Source: Glaciecola sp. XM2
GTDB lineage: Bacteria; Pseudomonadota; Gammaproteobacteria; Enterobacterales; Alteromonadaceae
Direction: 5' to 3'
Assembly: GCF_018595715.1 (NCBI RefSeq)
Contig: NZ_JAHEOJ010000024.1
Span: 368,001-432,000 of the forward strand
DNA: 64,000 nt
Under the pieces are notes generated by a model that was given only the letters and a program-made list of their open reading frames with translations, ran no database searches and had not been told where the DNA came from. Position 1 is the first letter of the stretch; every line of letters begins with the position of its first letter. This document shows, piece by piece, positions 44,682 through 54,948 of the stretch. A program made the position numbers and the translations under genes.

Positions 44682-44766
44682 AGAAAAAAGGTGATACCCG
44701 AAGATATCACCTTAAATTTTATGAGTGTCTTGTGACACCTCTCCCGTAAAGCACGTCTTGTGCTGT
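44682..44766 (-). ncRNA. Candidate small RNA or structured 3' UTR
   Basis: Reading the minus strand, three hairpins follow each other: AGCAC-AAGAC-GTGCT (44764-44750), GTGTC-ACAA-GACAC (44738-44725), and an 11-bp stem with a C(TTCG)G tetraloop (44713-44688) followed by a T-run. The first two share the octamer CACAAGAC. A TATAAC box lies just upstream (44773-44768). The end is about 270 bases beyond the cytochrome c4 stop, so a separate RNA of about 85 bases or a long processed 3' end are both possible. No Rfam family is recognised. Confidence 0.5.
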
Positions 44767-44978
44767 CGTTATATGCCTATTTTACTTTTTATTGTTATTA
44801 ACAAAATAAGCTAACTTGTTTTTGGCATTCCATTACGCTTTGTTATTGTTTAAATAGTACTCACAAAATGTTGCTTTAGCAAGTGTTGTCTGCGAGTTGG
44901 ATAGATAATACCGATATATTGAAAATTTACAACTTATTTACAATAAATTTTCTATCTAATTTTTCGACCTTTTCGGGT
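44767..44978. other. Gap between candidate RNA and cytochrome c4
   Basis: Together with the candidate RNA this fills the 390 bases between yihI and the cytochrome gene. The rest is A/T-rich with no open frame or clear motif; nothing further is seen. Confidence 0.5.
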
Positions 44979-45602
44979 TTAATACAAGCCTTCAAGATAT
45001 GCAGACAGTACGCGAATGTCTTCATCAGTTAATTTTGCCGCTACGCCACGCATCATGCCATTGAGGTCATTGTTACGTTGTCCGGAACGGAACATCTCTA
45101 ATTGTGTTTGAGTATATTGTGCGTGTTGACCTGAAATGACCGGGAAGCCAGCTAGGTTCATGCCTTTACCATCAGGTAGATGACAAGAAATACATGCTGT
45201 GATACCTCTGTCAGCATCACCACCACGGTAGAGCGCTTCGCCCGCTGCAATCACATCTTCGGGGGCGGCACCGATTTTCAGCTCTTGACTTGAGAAGTAC
45301 GCGGCTAAATCTTTCATATCCTGTTCAGAGAGCACCGCAGCCATTCCGTTCATAACGGCGTTGTTGCGTCCATCGCTACCACCAGTTTGTGATGCGAGTT
45401 TAAATTCGCTTAACTGTTTGTAAAGATATCCAGCGTGTTGCCCGGCAATTTTTGGGTTAAGAGGGATAGCGCTATTACCATCAGTCCCGTGACATGCAGC
45501 ACACGTAATTGATTTTGCTTTTCCTGCGTCAGGGTCGCCGTCTATTGCAACTGTTGTTGCGCTCATTAGGACCAACCCCAAAAGCAAACATAATTTTTTC
45601 AT
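44979..45602 (-). CDS. Cytochrome c4, dihaem
   Basis: 207 residues. Signal peptide (LCLLLGLVLMSATTVA) then two class I c-type domains with haem motifs CAACHG near residue 33 and CISCH near 137; methionine ligands are likely in VMNGMAAVL and LNGMMRGVA. Periplasmic electron carrier between the bc1 complex and terminal oxidases. ATG at 45602 chosen for the signal peptide; the frame opens to 45638. Divergent from engB. Confidence 0.93.
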   Translation of the reverse strand: MKKLCLLLGLVLMSATTVAIDGDPDAGKAKSITCAACHGTDGNSAIPLNPKIAGQHAGYLYKQLSEFKLASQTGGSDGRNNAVMNGMAAVLSEQDMKDLAAYFSSQELKIGAAPEDVIAAGEALYRGGDADRGITACISCHLPDGKGMNLAGFPVISGQHAQYTQTQLEMFRSGQRNNDLNGMMRGVAAKLTDEDIRVLSAYLEGLY

Positions 45603-45775
45603 AGATAATCTCTCTAAAGATGCGGTTAAACAATTCATCGTCGCTTATTGACCGTGTATTTTACACAATTATGCTAGTAAAAAAACTCTTACCTAGTAAT
45701 ACTATGGATTTAAATGCATGATCGGTAAATCATTTTATACAATCACGTCAATGCAGAAACGTAAATTAGGAACTC

Positions 45776-46384
45776 ATGTCGTATTTTACACAAGCAAAAT
45801 TTTTAACAAGTGCCCCGGATATTTCGCATCTTGCCCCCTTTGACGGCATTGAAATCGCGTTCGCAGGCCGTTCAAATGCTGGAAAGTCGAGTGCGTTAAA
45901 TAAAATCACGCGTCAAAATAACCTGGCTCGCACGAGTAAAACACCAGGGCGAACGCAACTCATTAATCTTTTTGAACTCGATGAGACACGACGCCTAGTC
46001 GATTTGCCTGGCTATGGTTATGCCAAAGTGCCAATAGCGATGAAGCAAAAATGGCAAAAATCATTAGGGGAATATTTACAAAAGCGCGAATGCTTAAAAG
46101 GTTTGGTGGTGCTCATGGACATACGCCACCCCTTAAAGGATTTAGATCAAGAACTTATTTACTGGGCCGTAGCGGCTAAATTACCGGTACTGCTGCTGCT
46201 TACAAAGGCCGATAAATTAAAAAGCGGTAAGCGCAAACAACAAGTACTGATGGTGCGAGAAGCTTCACTAGCATTTATGGGAGATATTACCGTGCATGCG
46301 TTTTCTTCACTGACGGGAGTTGGTTTGGGAGAGGCAGAGTCTGTCTTGCTTAATTGGCTATCGATTGAAAAGCCAACTGCCTAA
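45776..46384 (+). CDS. engB: Ribosome biogenesis GTPase EngB/YsxC
   Basis: 202 residues. G1 GRSNAGKSS at 31-39, switch region [13 protein letters not shown]3 DLPGYGYAK and G4 TKAD. Needed for late 50S assembly. AGGAAC precedes the start. Convergent with polA, as in E. coli. Confidence 0.96.
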   Translation: MSYFTQAKFLTSAPDISHLAPFDGIEIAFAGRSNAGKSSALNKITRQNNLARTSKTPGRTQLINLFELDETRRLVDLPGYGYAKVPIAMKQKWQKSLGEYLQKRECLKGLVVLMDIRHPLKDLDQELIYWAVAAKLPVLLLLTKADKLKSGKRKQQVLMVREASLAFMGDITVHAFSSLTGVGLGEAESVLLNWLSIEKPTA

Positions 46385-46397
46385 GCTTGGTTGCGTA

Positions 46398-46425
46398 TAA
46401 AAAAGAAAGCCCCGATTAACGGGGC
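46398..46425 (-). terminator. Terminator downstream of polA
   Basis: On the minus strand GCCCCG / CGGGGC (6 bp, 5-base loop) is followed by TTTCTTTTTT. It lies about 90 bases past the polA stop. The plus strand lacks a T-run here. Confidence 0.8.
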
Positions 46426-46515
46426 AAAAAACACTTAGGGAAAACACACATTCAATAGATGAGGCTACCTATTTTTTAATTAGTTCAAATATATTTTAAT
46501 TATTTGTATATTTTG

Positions 46516-49302
46516 TTAATGCGCCTCATCCCAATTGGCTCCGACGCCGGCTTCAACGACCAACGGTACATCTAATGTGACGGCTTGTTCCATGACTTCA
46601 CAAATCTTTGGAATGTACGCATCTAGATTGTCTTCTCTAATCTCGAACACAAGCTCATCGTGTACCTGCATGATCATAATAATATCGTCGTTTGAGCCGA
46701 GCTCATCCATCCATTTGGCCACATCAATCATGGCTTTTTTGATAATGTCTGCGGCAGTGCCCTGCATGGGCGCATTAATAGCTGCACGCTCAGCGCCTTT
46801 GCGTCGTGCGCCATTGCTGGCGTTAATCTCTGGCAAATATAATCGTCGACCATATACCGTTGACACGTAGCCCATCTGCTTGGCGCCCTCTCTGGTCGAT
46901 TCCATATATTGCAATACACCAGGATAGCGCTCGAAATATTTATCCATATACGTTTGGGCATCGATGCGAGAGATATTTAACTGTTTGGCCAGTCCGAATG
47001 CACTCATGCCGTAAATCAGCCCAAAGTTGATGGCTTTTGCGCTTCGGCGCTGCTCGGTGGTCACCTCTTCTAACGGTACAGAAAACACTTCGGCGGCAGT
47101 CGCCTTATGTATGTCTTTGCCTTGTGAAAAGGCATTGACCAAACCTTCATCTTTACTCAAGTGCGCCATGATCCGCAGCTCAATTTGTGAATAGTCGGCC
47201 GCCACCATCTTAAAGCCCTGTTGTGGCACAAAGGCTTGGCGAACCTGACGGCCCTCTTCGGTACGAATTGGGATATTCTGCAAATTTGGATCGCTTGAGC
47301 TTAATCTACCGGTAGCGGCTACCGCTTGATGATAAGAGGTATGTACGCGGTTTGTGCGATGGTTAATCATTTTAGGCAGTTTGTCGGTATAGGTATTTTT
47401 TAGTTTACTTAAACCTCGGTACTGCATGATCAGCGCAGGTAATTCGTACTCGATAGCTAAGTCTTGCAGTACCTCTTCTGAAGTAGACGGCGCGCCTTTC
47501 GGTGTTTTCTTGCGTACCGGCAGCTGCATTTTTTCAAATAGCACATGCTGTAGCTGCTTGGTCGACCCAAGATTAAATGGTTCACCTGCCAATTCATGCA
47601 CCTGTCTTTCAAGCTCAACAATACGTGTCGCAAGGCTCTGGCTTTGCTGGGCAAGCATTTGCGAGTCAATGAGTACGCCGGTTTGCTCCATGTTCGCTAA
47701 TATAGAAGACAGAGGGACCTCAATGTCAGTAAGCACGGCGGATAATCCCGATTGCGCCTCAATCAGTTTGTTAAGCGCAAGATGCAACCGAAGGGTAACA
47801 TCGGCGTCCTCTGCTGCGTAGCGACTAGCAACGTCTAGCTCGATTTGATTAAACGTAAGTTGTTTAACCCCTTTTCCTGCTATCTCTTCAAAGCTGATAC
47901 ATTTGTGCCCAAGGTACTTAAGCGACAGGCTATTCATGTCGTGGCGGGTGGCTACGCTGTTAAGCACATAAGACGCAAGCATGGTGTCATTTAAAATGCC
48001 GTTTAGCTTAATATCGTAATTGGCCAAAACGTTTTTATCATATTTTATATGCTGACCAATTTTTTTGTTATCGCTGGCTTCTAACAGGGGTTTTAATTCG
48101 CTTAATATCCAATCTCTATTTAACTGCTCTGGCGCGTCAGGATAATCATGTGCAACCGGGACGTAATAGGCTTGATTAGGCTGCAGCGCAAAGCTTAAAC
48201 CCACAAGCTCGGCCTCCATGTAGTTTAAACTAGTGGTTTCGGTATCAATTGCGTAATAGTCAGCCTGCTCGAGCAAGGTCTTCAGGCTCGTAAAGTCCTC
48301 CTTAGTAAGGATGGTTTTATAAGCGCTGACGTCAAATTCGCTTGGTTCGATGTCCACTGTATCTGAGTGGTTCGTTTGTTCTTGGGGCCCATTTTGCATC
48401 GCTTCGACATAACTATCTTGTTCGCCACTGACTTCTGCTAACCACTTTTTAAACTCCAGCTCTGCAAAAAGCGTTTTTAAAGTAGGCTTGTCTAATTCGG
48501 TCATTTGCAAAGTAGTTGGCGTATAGGCTAAAGAAAGGTCGCACGCTATGGTAGCCAGCTGGTAAGAGATGAGCGCCTGCTCCTTATGCTCTTCCATTTT
48601 TTTCGCCATAGTTTTTGCACCACGAAAATCCAATGTCGCAATTTTGTCTAGGTTTTCATAGATCGCGTGCACGCCACCAATGCCATTGAGCATAGCGACG
48701 GCGCTTTTGTCGCCAACACCCGGTACTCCGGGGATATTGTCTACTTTGTCTCCTTTTAACGCCAAGAAGTCGATAATGAGCTCAGCAGGCACACCGAATT
48801 TTTCTACGACGCCTTCTAGGTCCATTTTTGTGCGGGTCATGGTGTTTATTAGGGTTACATGCTCACTGACTAGTTGCGCCATGTCTTTATCGCCGGTACT
48901 AATAACACATTCTATGCCTTGCTCAGTCGCTTGTTTTGCTAATGTACCGATGACGTCATCAGCCTCAACGCCGGGTTCGACGATCATGGGAAAGCCCATT
49001 GCTTGGACAATGGTGTGCAGCGGTTCGATTTGGCTTCTTAGTTCATCGGGCATAGGTGGGCGATTTGCTTTGTACTGTGCATACATATCGTCACGAAAAG
49101 TTTTGCCTTTTGCATCAAACACCACCGCCATATGGGTTGGGCTGTAGTCCTTTACCAAACTGCGAAGCATATTCACTACCCCATAAATCGCCCCTGTGTC
49201 TTGGCCTTTACTATTAGTCAAAGGTGGCAAACCATGGAAGGCGCGAAATAGATAAGATGAGCCGTCTACCAGAACCAAGGGGGGAGTGTTGTTTTTGTGC
49301 AT
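46516..49302 (-). CDS. polA: DNA polymerase I
   Basis: 928 residues with all three domains. 5'-3' exonuclease from residue 9 (VDGSSYLFRAFHGLP), 3'-5' exonuclease with the intact DxE motif in YYAIDTETTSLN near 350, and the polymerase with YSQIELRIMAHLS, RSAKAINFGLIYGMS and QVHDELVFE. Gap filling, Okazaki fragment maturation and repair. Confidence 0.98.
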   Translation of the reverse strand: MHKNNTPPLVLVDGSSYLFRAFHGLPPLTNSKGQDTGAIYGVVNMLRSLVKDYSPTHMAVVFDAKGKTFRDDMYAQYKANRPPMPDELRSQIEPLHTIVQAMGFPMIVEPGVEADDVIGTLAKQATEQGIECVISTGDKDMAQLVSEHVTLINTMTRTKMDLEGVVEKFGVPAELIIDFLALKGDKVDNIPGVPGVGDKSAVAMLNGIGGVHAIYENLDKIATLDFRGAKTMAKKMEEHKEQALISYQLATIACDLSLAYTPTTLQMTELDKPTLKTLFAELEFKKWLAEVSGEQDSYVEAMQNGPQEQTNHSDTVDIEPSEFDVSAYKTILTKEDFTSLKTLLEQADYYAIDTETTSLNYMEAELVGLSFALQPNQAYYVPVAHDYPDAPEQLNRDWILSELKPLLEASDNKKIGQHIKYDKNVLANYDIKLNGILNDTMLASYVLNSVATRHDMNSLSLKYLGHKCISFEEIAGKGVKQLTFNQIELDVASRYAAEDADVTLRLHLALNKLIEAQSGLSAVLTDIEVPLSSILANMEQTGVLIDSQMLAQQSQSLATRIVELERQVHELAGEPFNLGSTKQLQHVLFEKMQLPVRKKTPKGAPSTSEEVLQDLAIEYELPALIMQYRGLSKLKNTYTDKLPKMINHRTNRVHTSYHQAVAATGRLSSSDPNLQNIPIRTEEGRQVRQAFVPQQGFKMVAADYSQIELRIMAHLSKDEGLVNAFSQGKDIHKATAAEVFSVPLEEVTTEQRRSAKAINFGLIYGMSAFGLAKQLNISRIDAQTYMDKYFERYPGVLQYMESTREGAKQMGYVSTVYGRRLYLPEINASNGARRKGAERAAINAPMQGTAADIIKKAMIDVAKWMDELGSNDDIIMIMQVHDELVFEIREDNLDAYIPKICEVMEQAVTLDVPLVVEAGVGANWDEAH

Positions 49303-49769
49303 AATTTGCTTTCTCTTTTATAGGTCAACAGCTAAGTGTTTGATTTTAATGTGCTATCTATTATTTTGATAAATATTCACTTGTGGATAACTATGTTGAT
49401 AAGAAAGTGGCAGACAGCACAAAGGTACCTTCATTACTAAAATGAAAGTATCTATTATAAGTCACAGGAAATGCAAGTTGGCAGACGCCTTTTATCCTTA
49501 ACGTTATCTTTTTATTTTTCTTTTCCATTGCTCAATATAGAGGAATTGTCTGTCACATCGAGCACGGTAAAGTTAGCACAAAATACGCGGTTGCCAAGCT
49601 TTAAATTACATAAATTTTTTTATCTAAGAGCGTCAACAAGTTACAAATCAAAATAAAATTTTGGCATTGTGTTTGAGTTTTTTAAATGAAAGGCACACAA
49701 TGCTAGTAGAGCATCAACGTTCAGCTAAAAATGTTGAACAACAAGGCTATTTTATAAGGCATATTAACC
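49303..49769. other. Divergent polA/trkH control region
   Basis: 467 bases with no credible gene. It contains a perfect DnaA box TGTGGATAA at 49382-49390, about 80 bases before polA, and a 9-bp inverted repeat GCATTGTGT/ACACAATGC (49664-49672 and 49695-49703, 22 bases apart) about 70 bases before trkH. Promoters for the two diverging genes must lie here but no strong match was picked out. Confidence 0.5.
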
Positions 49770-51221
49770 TTGCAATATCGCGCAATTATTAGAATTTTAG
49801 GTCTGCTAGTCGCACTGTTTAGTGTGACCATGTTGCCGCCAGCGCTCATTTCTCTTATTTATCAAGACGGGGGTGGTCTAGCCTTTGTTGTTGCATTCTT
49901 TTTCAGTGTCTTTACCGGTTTGGCCTTTTGGTATCCTAACCGCAATCACAAAGCAGATTTAAGAGCCAAAGAAGGGTTTTTAATTGTTGTTTTATTCTGG
50001 ACGGTTCTGGCAACCTTTGGTGCCCTGCCATTTGCGCTTTTAGAGCAACCGCAAATGACCATAACCGACGCCATTTTTGAGTCGTTTTCTGGTTTAACAA
50101 CCACTGGCGCCACCGTTATCGAAGGGATCGAGTTTTTACCTAAAGCAGTGCAGTTTTATCGTCAACAGCTACAGTGGTTAGGCGGCATGGGTATTATTGT
50201 ATTGGCGGTTGCAGTGCTACCCATATTAGGGGTAGGGGGCATGCAGCTTTACCGCGCCGAAACGCCAGGCCCAGTGAAAGACTCAAAGATGACCCCAAGA
50301 ATTGCCGATACGGCAAAGCACCTTTGGTACATTTATTTAAGCCTTACTATCGCATGCTCATTTGCTTACTGGATAGCGGGTATGAATATGTTCGATGCGG
50401 TGTGTCACGCATTTTCAACCATCGCCATAGGTGGGTTTTCTACCTACGACCAGAGCTTAGGCTATTTCAATAGTGTTGCCGTCAATGTCGTCTGCGTTAT
50501 CTTTTTGTGGATAGCGGCACTTAATTTCTCCCTGCATTATGCGGCGGTCAGTGGCCGAAACATTCGAAATTACTTTCGAGATCCGGAGTGCAAAGCCTTT
50601 TTCACCATTCAGTTTGTGCTTATCAGCGTGTGTTTTTTGGTGCTCATTAACTATGCAGTTTATGACAGCGCTGAAGTGGCCATGGATCAAGCGCTCATTC
50701 AAGCCGTATCAATTAGTACTACCGCAGGTTTTGCAACCACCGATTTTTCCGAGTGGCCGGCATTTTTGCCCATACTACTTATATTCTCTAGTTTTATTGG
50801 TGGGTGTGCAGGCTCTACGGGTGGGGGGCTCAAAGTCATTCGTGTGCTACTGTTATTTTTGCAAGGCAAGCGCGAAGTTGACAGGTTAATCCACCCAAAG
50901 GCCGTCTACGCGGTTAAGTTAGGTGACAGAGCAATGCCCTCGCGAGTGGTTGAAGCGGTTTGGGGATTCTTTGCAGCCTACGCAATTGTATTTGTGGTGA
51001 TTATGATTGGTCTGATTGCAACGGGTTTAGACAATATCACTGCGTTTTCGGCAACGGCCGCGACTTTAAACAACCTTGGGCCAGGTTTGGGCTCGGTGGC
51101 AGGGACTTATGCGGAAGTTTCTGATGGTGCAAAATGGATGTTAGTGACGGCTATGTTATTTGGGCGTTTAGAAATTTTTAGTCTGTTAGTGCTTTTCTCA
51201 CCGACTTTCTGGCGCAGTTAA
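49770..51221 (+). CDS. trkH: Potassium transporter TrkH
   Basis: 483 residues, ten or so membrane segments. The four selectivity-filter regions include SGLTTTGATV, AIGGFSTYD, STTAGFATT and LNNLGPGLG, and GGMGIIVLAVAVLPILGVGG is family-typical. Start is TTG with TAAGG about ten bases upstream, giving the same N-terminus (QYRAIIRILGLL) as E. coli TrkH. Convergent with trkA, whose product is its regulatory partner; the stop codons are 21 bases apart. Confidence 0.96.
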   Translation: MQYRAIIRILGLLVALFSVTMLPPALISLIYQDGGGLAFVVAFFFSVFTGLAFWYPNRNHKADLRAKEGFLIVVLFWTVLATFGALPFALLEQPQMTITDAIFESFSGLTTTGATVIEGIEFLPKAVQFYRQQLQWLGGMGIIVLAVAVLPILGVGGMQLYRAETPGPVKDSKMTPRIADTAKHLWYIYLSLTIACSFAYWIAGMNMFDAVCHAFSTIAIGGFSTYDQSLGYFNSVAVNVVCVIFLWIAALNFSLHYAAVSGRNIRNYFRDPECKAFFTIQFVLISVCFLVLINYAVYDSAEVAMDQALIQAVSISTTAGFATTDFSEWPAFLPILLIFSSFIGGCAGSTGGGLKVIRVLLLFLQGKREVDRLIHPKAVYAVKLGDRAMPSRVVEAVWGFFAAYAIVFVVIMIGLIATGLDNITAFSATAATLNNLGPGLGSVAGTYAEVSDGAKWMLVTAMLFGRLEIFSLLVLFSPTFWRS

Positions 51222-51242
51222 GCGGATCGCTACAACGCAAAT

Positions 51243-52622
51243 TTACCCAAAAAACAGCGCACTGGGCTGAAAGAGCTTTTCCACATCCCAAATGAATTTT
51301 TTGTCTACTAAAAACAAAATCACATGATCGTTAGCTTTAATGATAGTGTCGCTGTGAGCGATAATCACTTCGTCCTTTCTAACAACGGCGCCAATCGTCG
51401 TACCTGGTGGTAACTTAATATCTTGTATCTGCTTGCCCACCACTTTTGAGGTGGATTCATCGCCATGTGCTATTGCCTCAATAGCTTCTGCCGCGCCACG
51501 TCTAAGTGAGTGTACATTGACGATGTCACCTCTACGTACGTGCGTTAGCAAGGCAGAAATAGTCGCTTGTTGAGGAGAAAACGCAATATCGATATCGCCG
51601 CCTTGCACTAAATCCACATACGCACTGCGTTGAATCAACACCATGGCTTTTTGTGCGCCCATGCGTTTAGCCAACATGGCCGACATGATATTGGCCTCAT
51701 CATCGTTGGTTACCGCAATGAACGCGTCAACTTGTTCCACGTTCTCTTCTGATAAGAGCGATGCGTCTGAGGCATCCCCCTGAAACACAATGGTCTTGTC
51801 TAGCACGGTTGATAAATATTGAGCGCGCTTTGGGTCATATTCAATCAATTTGACGTTGTGTTTGCCTTCTAAACGTTTTGCCAACCCGGCGCCAATAAGA
51901 CCGCCGCCGGCAATCATGATACGTTTGTAGCTTGATTCCAGCTTTTGCAGTTCGCTCATGACCGCGCGAATATGTTTGGTATCTGCAATAAAGAAAACCT
52001 CATCATCTGCTTCAATCACGGTGGAACCTAAGGGCCGAATAGGCCTACCTCGCCGGTAAACTGCGGCAACCCGCGTATCCACATTGGGCATATGCTCTTT
52101 CAGTGCTGATAAAGCGTGACCCACTAGCAATCCCCCATAATAAGCTTTTACAGCTACTAAGCTTGCTTTGCCATCGGCAAATTCCACTACCTGTAATGCG
52201 CCTGGATAGTCAATCAAGCGTTTAATTGCCGTGGTGACAAGTTGTTCTGGTGCAATGAGGTGGTCAACAGGGATATCTTGATGCTTATAGAGCTGTTCTT
52301 GATAGATAATATATTGTTCGGAGCGCACGCGAGCGATTTTGGTGGGTGTTTTAAATAAGCTGTAGGCAACTTGGCAGGCCATCATGTTGCTTTCGTCGCT
52401 ATTGGTAACGGCAATAACCATGTCGGCATCTTCAGCGCCGGCTTTTTTAAGCACATCTGGATGAGAGCCAATACCGCACACCACCTGCAAATCTAAGCGA
52501 TTTTGTAAGGTTTCTAAAATCCCAATATCGGAATCGATGATGGTTATTTCGTTTTTCTCACCCACTAGGTTTTCAGCCAGTGTTCCACCTACTTGCCCAG
52601 CGCCAATAATGATTATTTTCAT
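51243..52622 (-). CDS. trkA: Trk system regulatory subunit TrkA
   Basis: 459 residues, two tandem RCK units. Rossmann loops [16 protein letters not shown] at the start and [16 protein letters not shown] near 234, each followed by a TrkA-C domain. Binds NAD(H)/ATP and controls TrkH. Last gene of def-fmt-rsmB-trkA. Confidence 0.97.
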   Translation of the reverse strand: MKIIIIGAGQVGGTLAENLVGEKNEITIIDSDIGILETLQNRLDLQVVCGIGSHPDVLKKAGAEDADMVIAVTNSDESNMMACQVAYSLFKTPTKIARVRSEQYIIYQEQLYKHQDIPVDHLIAPEQLVTTAIKRLIDYPGALQVVEFADGKASLVAVKAYYGGLLVGHALSALKEHMPNVDTRVAAVYRRGRPIRPLGSTVIEADDEVFFIADTKHIRAVMSELQKLESSYKRIMIAGGGLIGAGLAKRLEGKHNVKLIEYDPKRAQYLSTVLDKTIVFQGDASDASLLSEENVEQVDAFIAVTNDDEANIMSAMLAKRMGAQKAMVLIQRSAYVDLVQGGDIDIAFSPQQATISALLTHVRRGDIVNVHSLRRGAAEAIEAIAHGDESTSKVVGKQIQDIKLPPGTTIGAVVRKDEVIIAHSDTIIKANDHVILFLVDKKFIWDVEKLFQPSALFFG

Positions 52623-52640
52623 AGTATACCGATGACCCTC

Positions 52641-53993
52641 TTAGTGAGACTTTAGCAGTCTAGCGTAAAAGAAACCATCCATGTTTGCCTCTGAAGGTAA
52701 AATTTGCCATCCCGGCTTATCTACCGTCTCATCATCGCGAATAGGGTGCAGGGATGCATCGTCGTGTGTTTGTAAAAACTCACGAACTTGGTCGCTGTTT
52801 TCTTGGGGAAGTATAGAGCAAGTGGCATATAGTAATATGCCGCCGGGCGCCAGAGCTTTCCATGTTTGCGCGAGTATGCGTTGTTGCGTTAAGACCAGTG
52901 CGTCAATGTCGGCCGCCTTTCTGTGCCATTTTATATCTGGGTGCCGACGAATTACGCCGGTTGCTGAACAAGGAGCATCAAGCAAGATCTTGTTAAACTT
53001 CGGCAGCTCATCATACGTTTCTTGTAAGCCAGCATCTACGTTAAGGATGTGCAGACGCTCCCCTAACCTTTGAATATGACCTAAGCGATATAAGTTTTCT
53101 TCAGTACGTGTATTGCGGCTTGGGGCGTTATCAATGGCGTACAGCGCCCCAAGTGAAGGGCACGTTTCAATGATGGCAGCGGTTTTACCTCCCGGTGCGG
53201 CGCATGCATCTAGTACGGTATCACCCGCTGACACTTGCAATAGGTTAGCTGCTTGCTGAGCTGCCATATCTTGCACAGCAAAGCCGCCCTCATCAAATAG
53301 CGGCAATAAGGTAATATCGGTATAAGTATCTAATTGTATGCTGCGTGGGGGGATCACCTGATGCCCAATGCCTTGCTCGTCGAGCATTTTACTGTAGTGC
53401 TCAAGCTCCACTTTAAGCACATTGACGCGCAACCAAAGCGGTGCTTTATCTTGCATCGCCTTGGCTATTTCATCAATGTTATCTGGATATGCATGTAGCA
53501 GTTGCTTGTATAACCACTTGGGCAGATTCACTTGTGCATGTGGCGCTTCAATGGGCTTGTCTATCAACTTTTCACGCTCAAAGTTTCGTAGAATCGCATT
53601 GACCATTCCACTTAACTGCGGTTGTTTGAGTACTTTGCTCGCCTCTACGGTTTCAGAGACTGCCGCATGTAAAGAGGTGCGCATATATGCTTGTTGAAAC
53701 AGGCCCACCATGATCAGATGTTCGATAATTTTTTGTTGTTTTTTGAGAGGGGCGGACAGTAGCGCCCTCAACCATGTTTGTAACGTGGGTAACACTCTTA
53801 ATACGCCAAACACCGTTTCTTGCAACCATGCTCTATCTTTTGCTAAATGATGGCGCACAAAAACCATTGGCATAATATCTCGAGTAGAGCGACCTTGTTC
53901 TAAAACTTGATACAGTGCCCATGCTGCATCGGCACGCAATTGCGGTTTATGTTTAATAAACGTTGCGTCATCGTGCAATTGTAAACGAGCCAT
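52641..53993 (-). CDS. rsmB: 16S rRNA (C967-C5) methyltransferase
   Basis: 450 residues. N-terminal NusB-like RNA-binding domain (about 15-150) and SAM domain with DACAAPGGKTAAI, LLDAPCSATGVIRRHPD and ATCSILPQEN; the two catalytic cysteines are in the last two. Its start overlaps the fmt stop by one base (TAATG). Confidence 0.96.
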   Translation of the reverse strand: MARLQLHDDATFIKHKPQLRADAAWALYQVLEQGRSTRDIMPMVFVRHHLAKDRAWLQETVFGVLRVLPTLQTWLRALLSAPLKKQQKIIEHLIMVGLFQQAYMRTSLHAAVSETVEASKVLKQPQLSGMVNAILRNFEREKLIDKPIEAPHAQVNLPKWLYKQLLHAYPDNIDEIAKAMQDKAPLWLRVNVLKVELEHYSKMLDEQGIGHQVIPPRSIQLDTYTDITLLPLFDEGGFAVQDMAAQQAANLLQVSAGDTVLDACAAPGGKTAAIIETCPSLGALYAIDNAPSRNTRTEENLYRLGHIQRLGERLHILNVDAGLQETYDELPKFNKILLDAPCSATGVIRRHPDIKWHRKAADIDALVLTQQRILAQTWKALAPGGILLYATCSILPQENSDQVREFLQTHDDASLHPIRDDETVDKPGWQILPSEANMDGFFYARLLKSH

Positions 53994-54928
53994 TATAACT
54001 GTTCGCCAGGGCTAAATAGATCGGGTTTGCCGTTAATTAACTCTGTGATTGCCTGTGGCTTTTTGCCAGCCAGTTGCAGTTGCTTAAGGCGCAATATGCC
54101 ATCTTTTACTGCGATATCTAAGCCTTGCTGATCGTATTTTATAACGCTGCCCAATGCACAGTCATGATTGTTTAAAATAGCTTGTGCGCGCCATATTTTT
54201 ACCGGTGCGTTGTGGTGTTCAAACCAAGCGACAGGCCAAGGGTTAAAGGCGCGTACATTTCGCTCAAGCTGGGCTGCACTTAACTGCCAATCACACTTCG
54301 CTTCGGCTTTACTGAGCTTGTGCGCGTAGGTAGCGTCATCGTCCATTTGCGGTTTGGCGGTTAAATTATCAAACTGCTCAAGCGTTTCTACGAGCGCAAG
54401 TGGACCCAACTGCGCTAATTTTTGATAGACACTGGCGCTGGTATCTTCAGGTTCAATCGCCAGTGTTTTTTCCAATAAGACATCTCCGGTGTCGAGCCCT
54501 TCATCCATTTGCATAATGCTGACACCGGTATGCATATCACCGGCCCATACTGCGCGCTGTATCGGGGCTGCACCGCGCCATTTTGGCAGTAGCGAGCCAT
54601 GCACATTAATGCACCCTAAACGCGGCGTATCTAATACCGCTTTGGGAAGAATAAGACCATATGCGACGACTACCATAATGTCCCCTTGGTAGGAGTCTAA
54701 TACGGCTTGCGCATCTTTGGTTTTCAGGCTTTGTGGTTGTTCGACGGGTAAGTTGTGTTCAAGAGCAAGGGTTTTTACTGCGCTAGGGGTGAGTTTTTTG
54801 CCTCGACCTGCGGGACGATCCGGTTGAGTATAGACAGCGATAATCTCAAATTGTGACGGGTTGACCGACAGCAAGGCTTGTAAATGAGCGGCTGCAAAAT
54901 CAGGTGTGCCAGCGAATATTATCCTCAC
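53993..54928 (-). CDS. fmt: Methionyl-tRNA formyltransferase
   Basis: 311 residues. Catalytic asparagine/histidine block INVHGSLLPKWRGAAPIQRA, QMDEGLDTGDVL and the C-terminal OB-like domain with FNPWPVAWFE. Supplies formyl-Met initiator tRNA; the formyl group is later removed by the product of def, the gene just upstream. Confidence 0.97.
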   Translation of the reverse strand: MRIIFAGTPDFAAAHLQALLSVNPSQFEIIAVYTQPDRPAGRGKKLTPSAVKTLALEHNLPVEQPQSLKTKDAQAVLDSYQGDIMVVVAYGLILPKAVLDTPRLGCINVHGSLLPKWRGAAPIQRAVWAGDMHTGVSIMQMDEGLDTGDVLLEKTLAIEPEDTSASVYQKLAQLGPLALVETLEQFDNLTAKPQMDDDATYAHKLSKAEAKCDWQLSAAQLERNVRAFNPWPVAWFEHHNAPVKIWRAQAILNNHDCALGSVIKYDQQGLDIAVKDGILRLKQLQLAGKKPQAITELINGKPDLFSPGEQL

Positions 54929-54948
54929 ATGCTTTCCATTACGTACAT

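Noticed and set aside
44590..44978. CsrC-type RNA in the engB-yihI slot
   Set aside because: Only two GGA motifs on the minus strand, whereas CsrB/C RNAs have many.
49471..49656. 61-codon open frame upstream of trkH
   Set aside because: Low-complexity composition, no ribosome site and no recognisable family.
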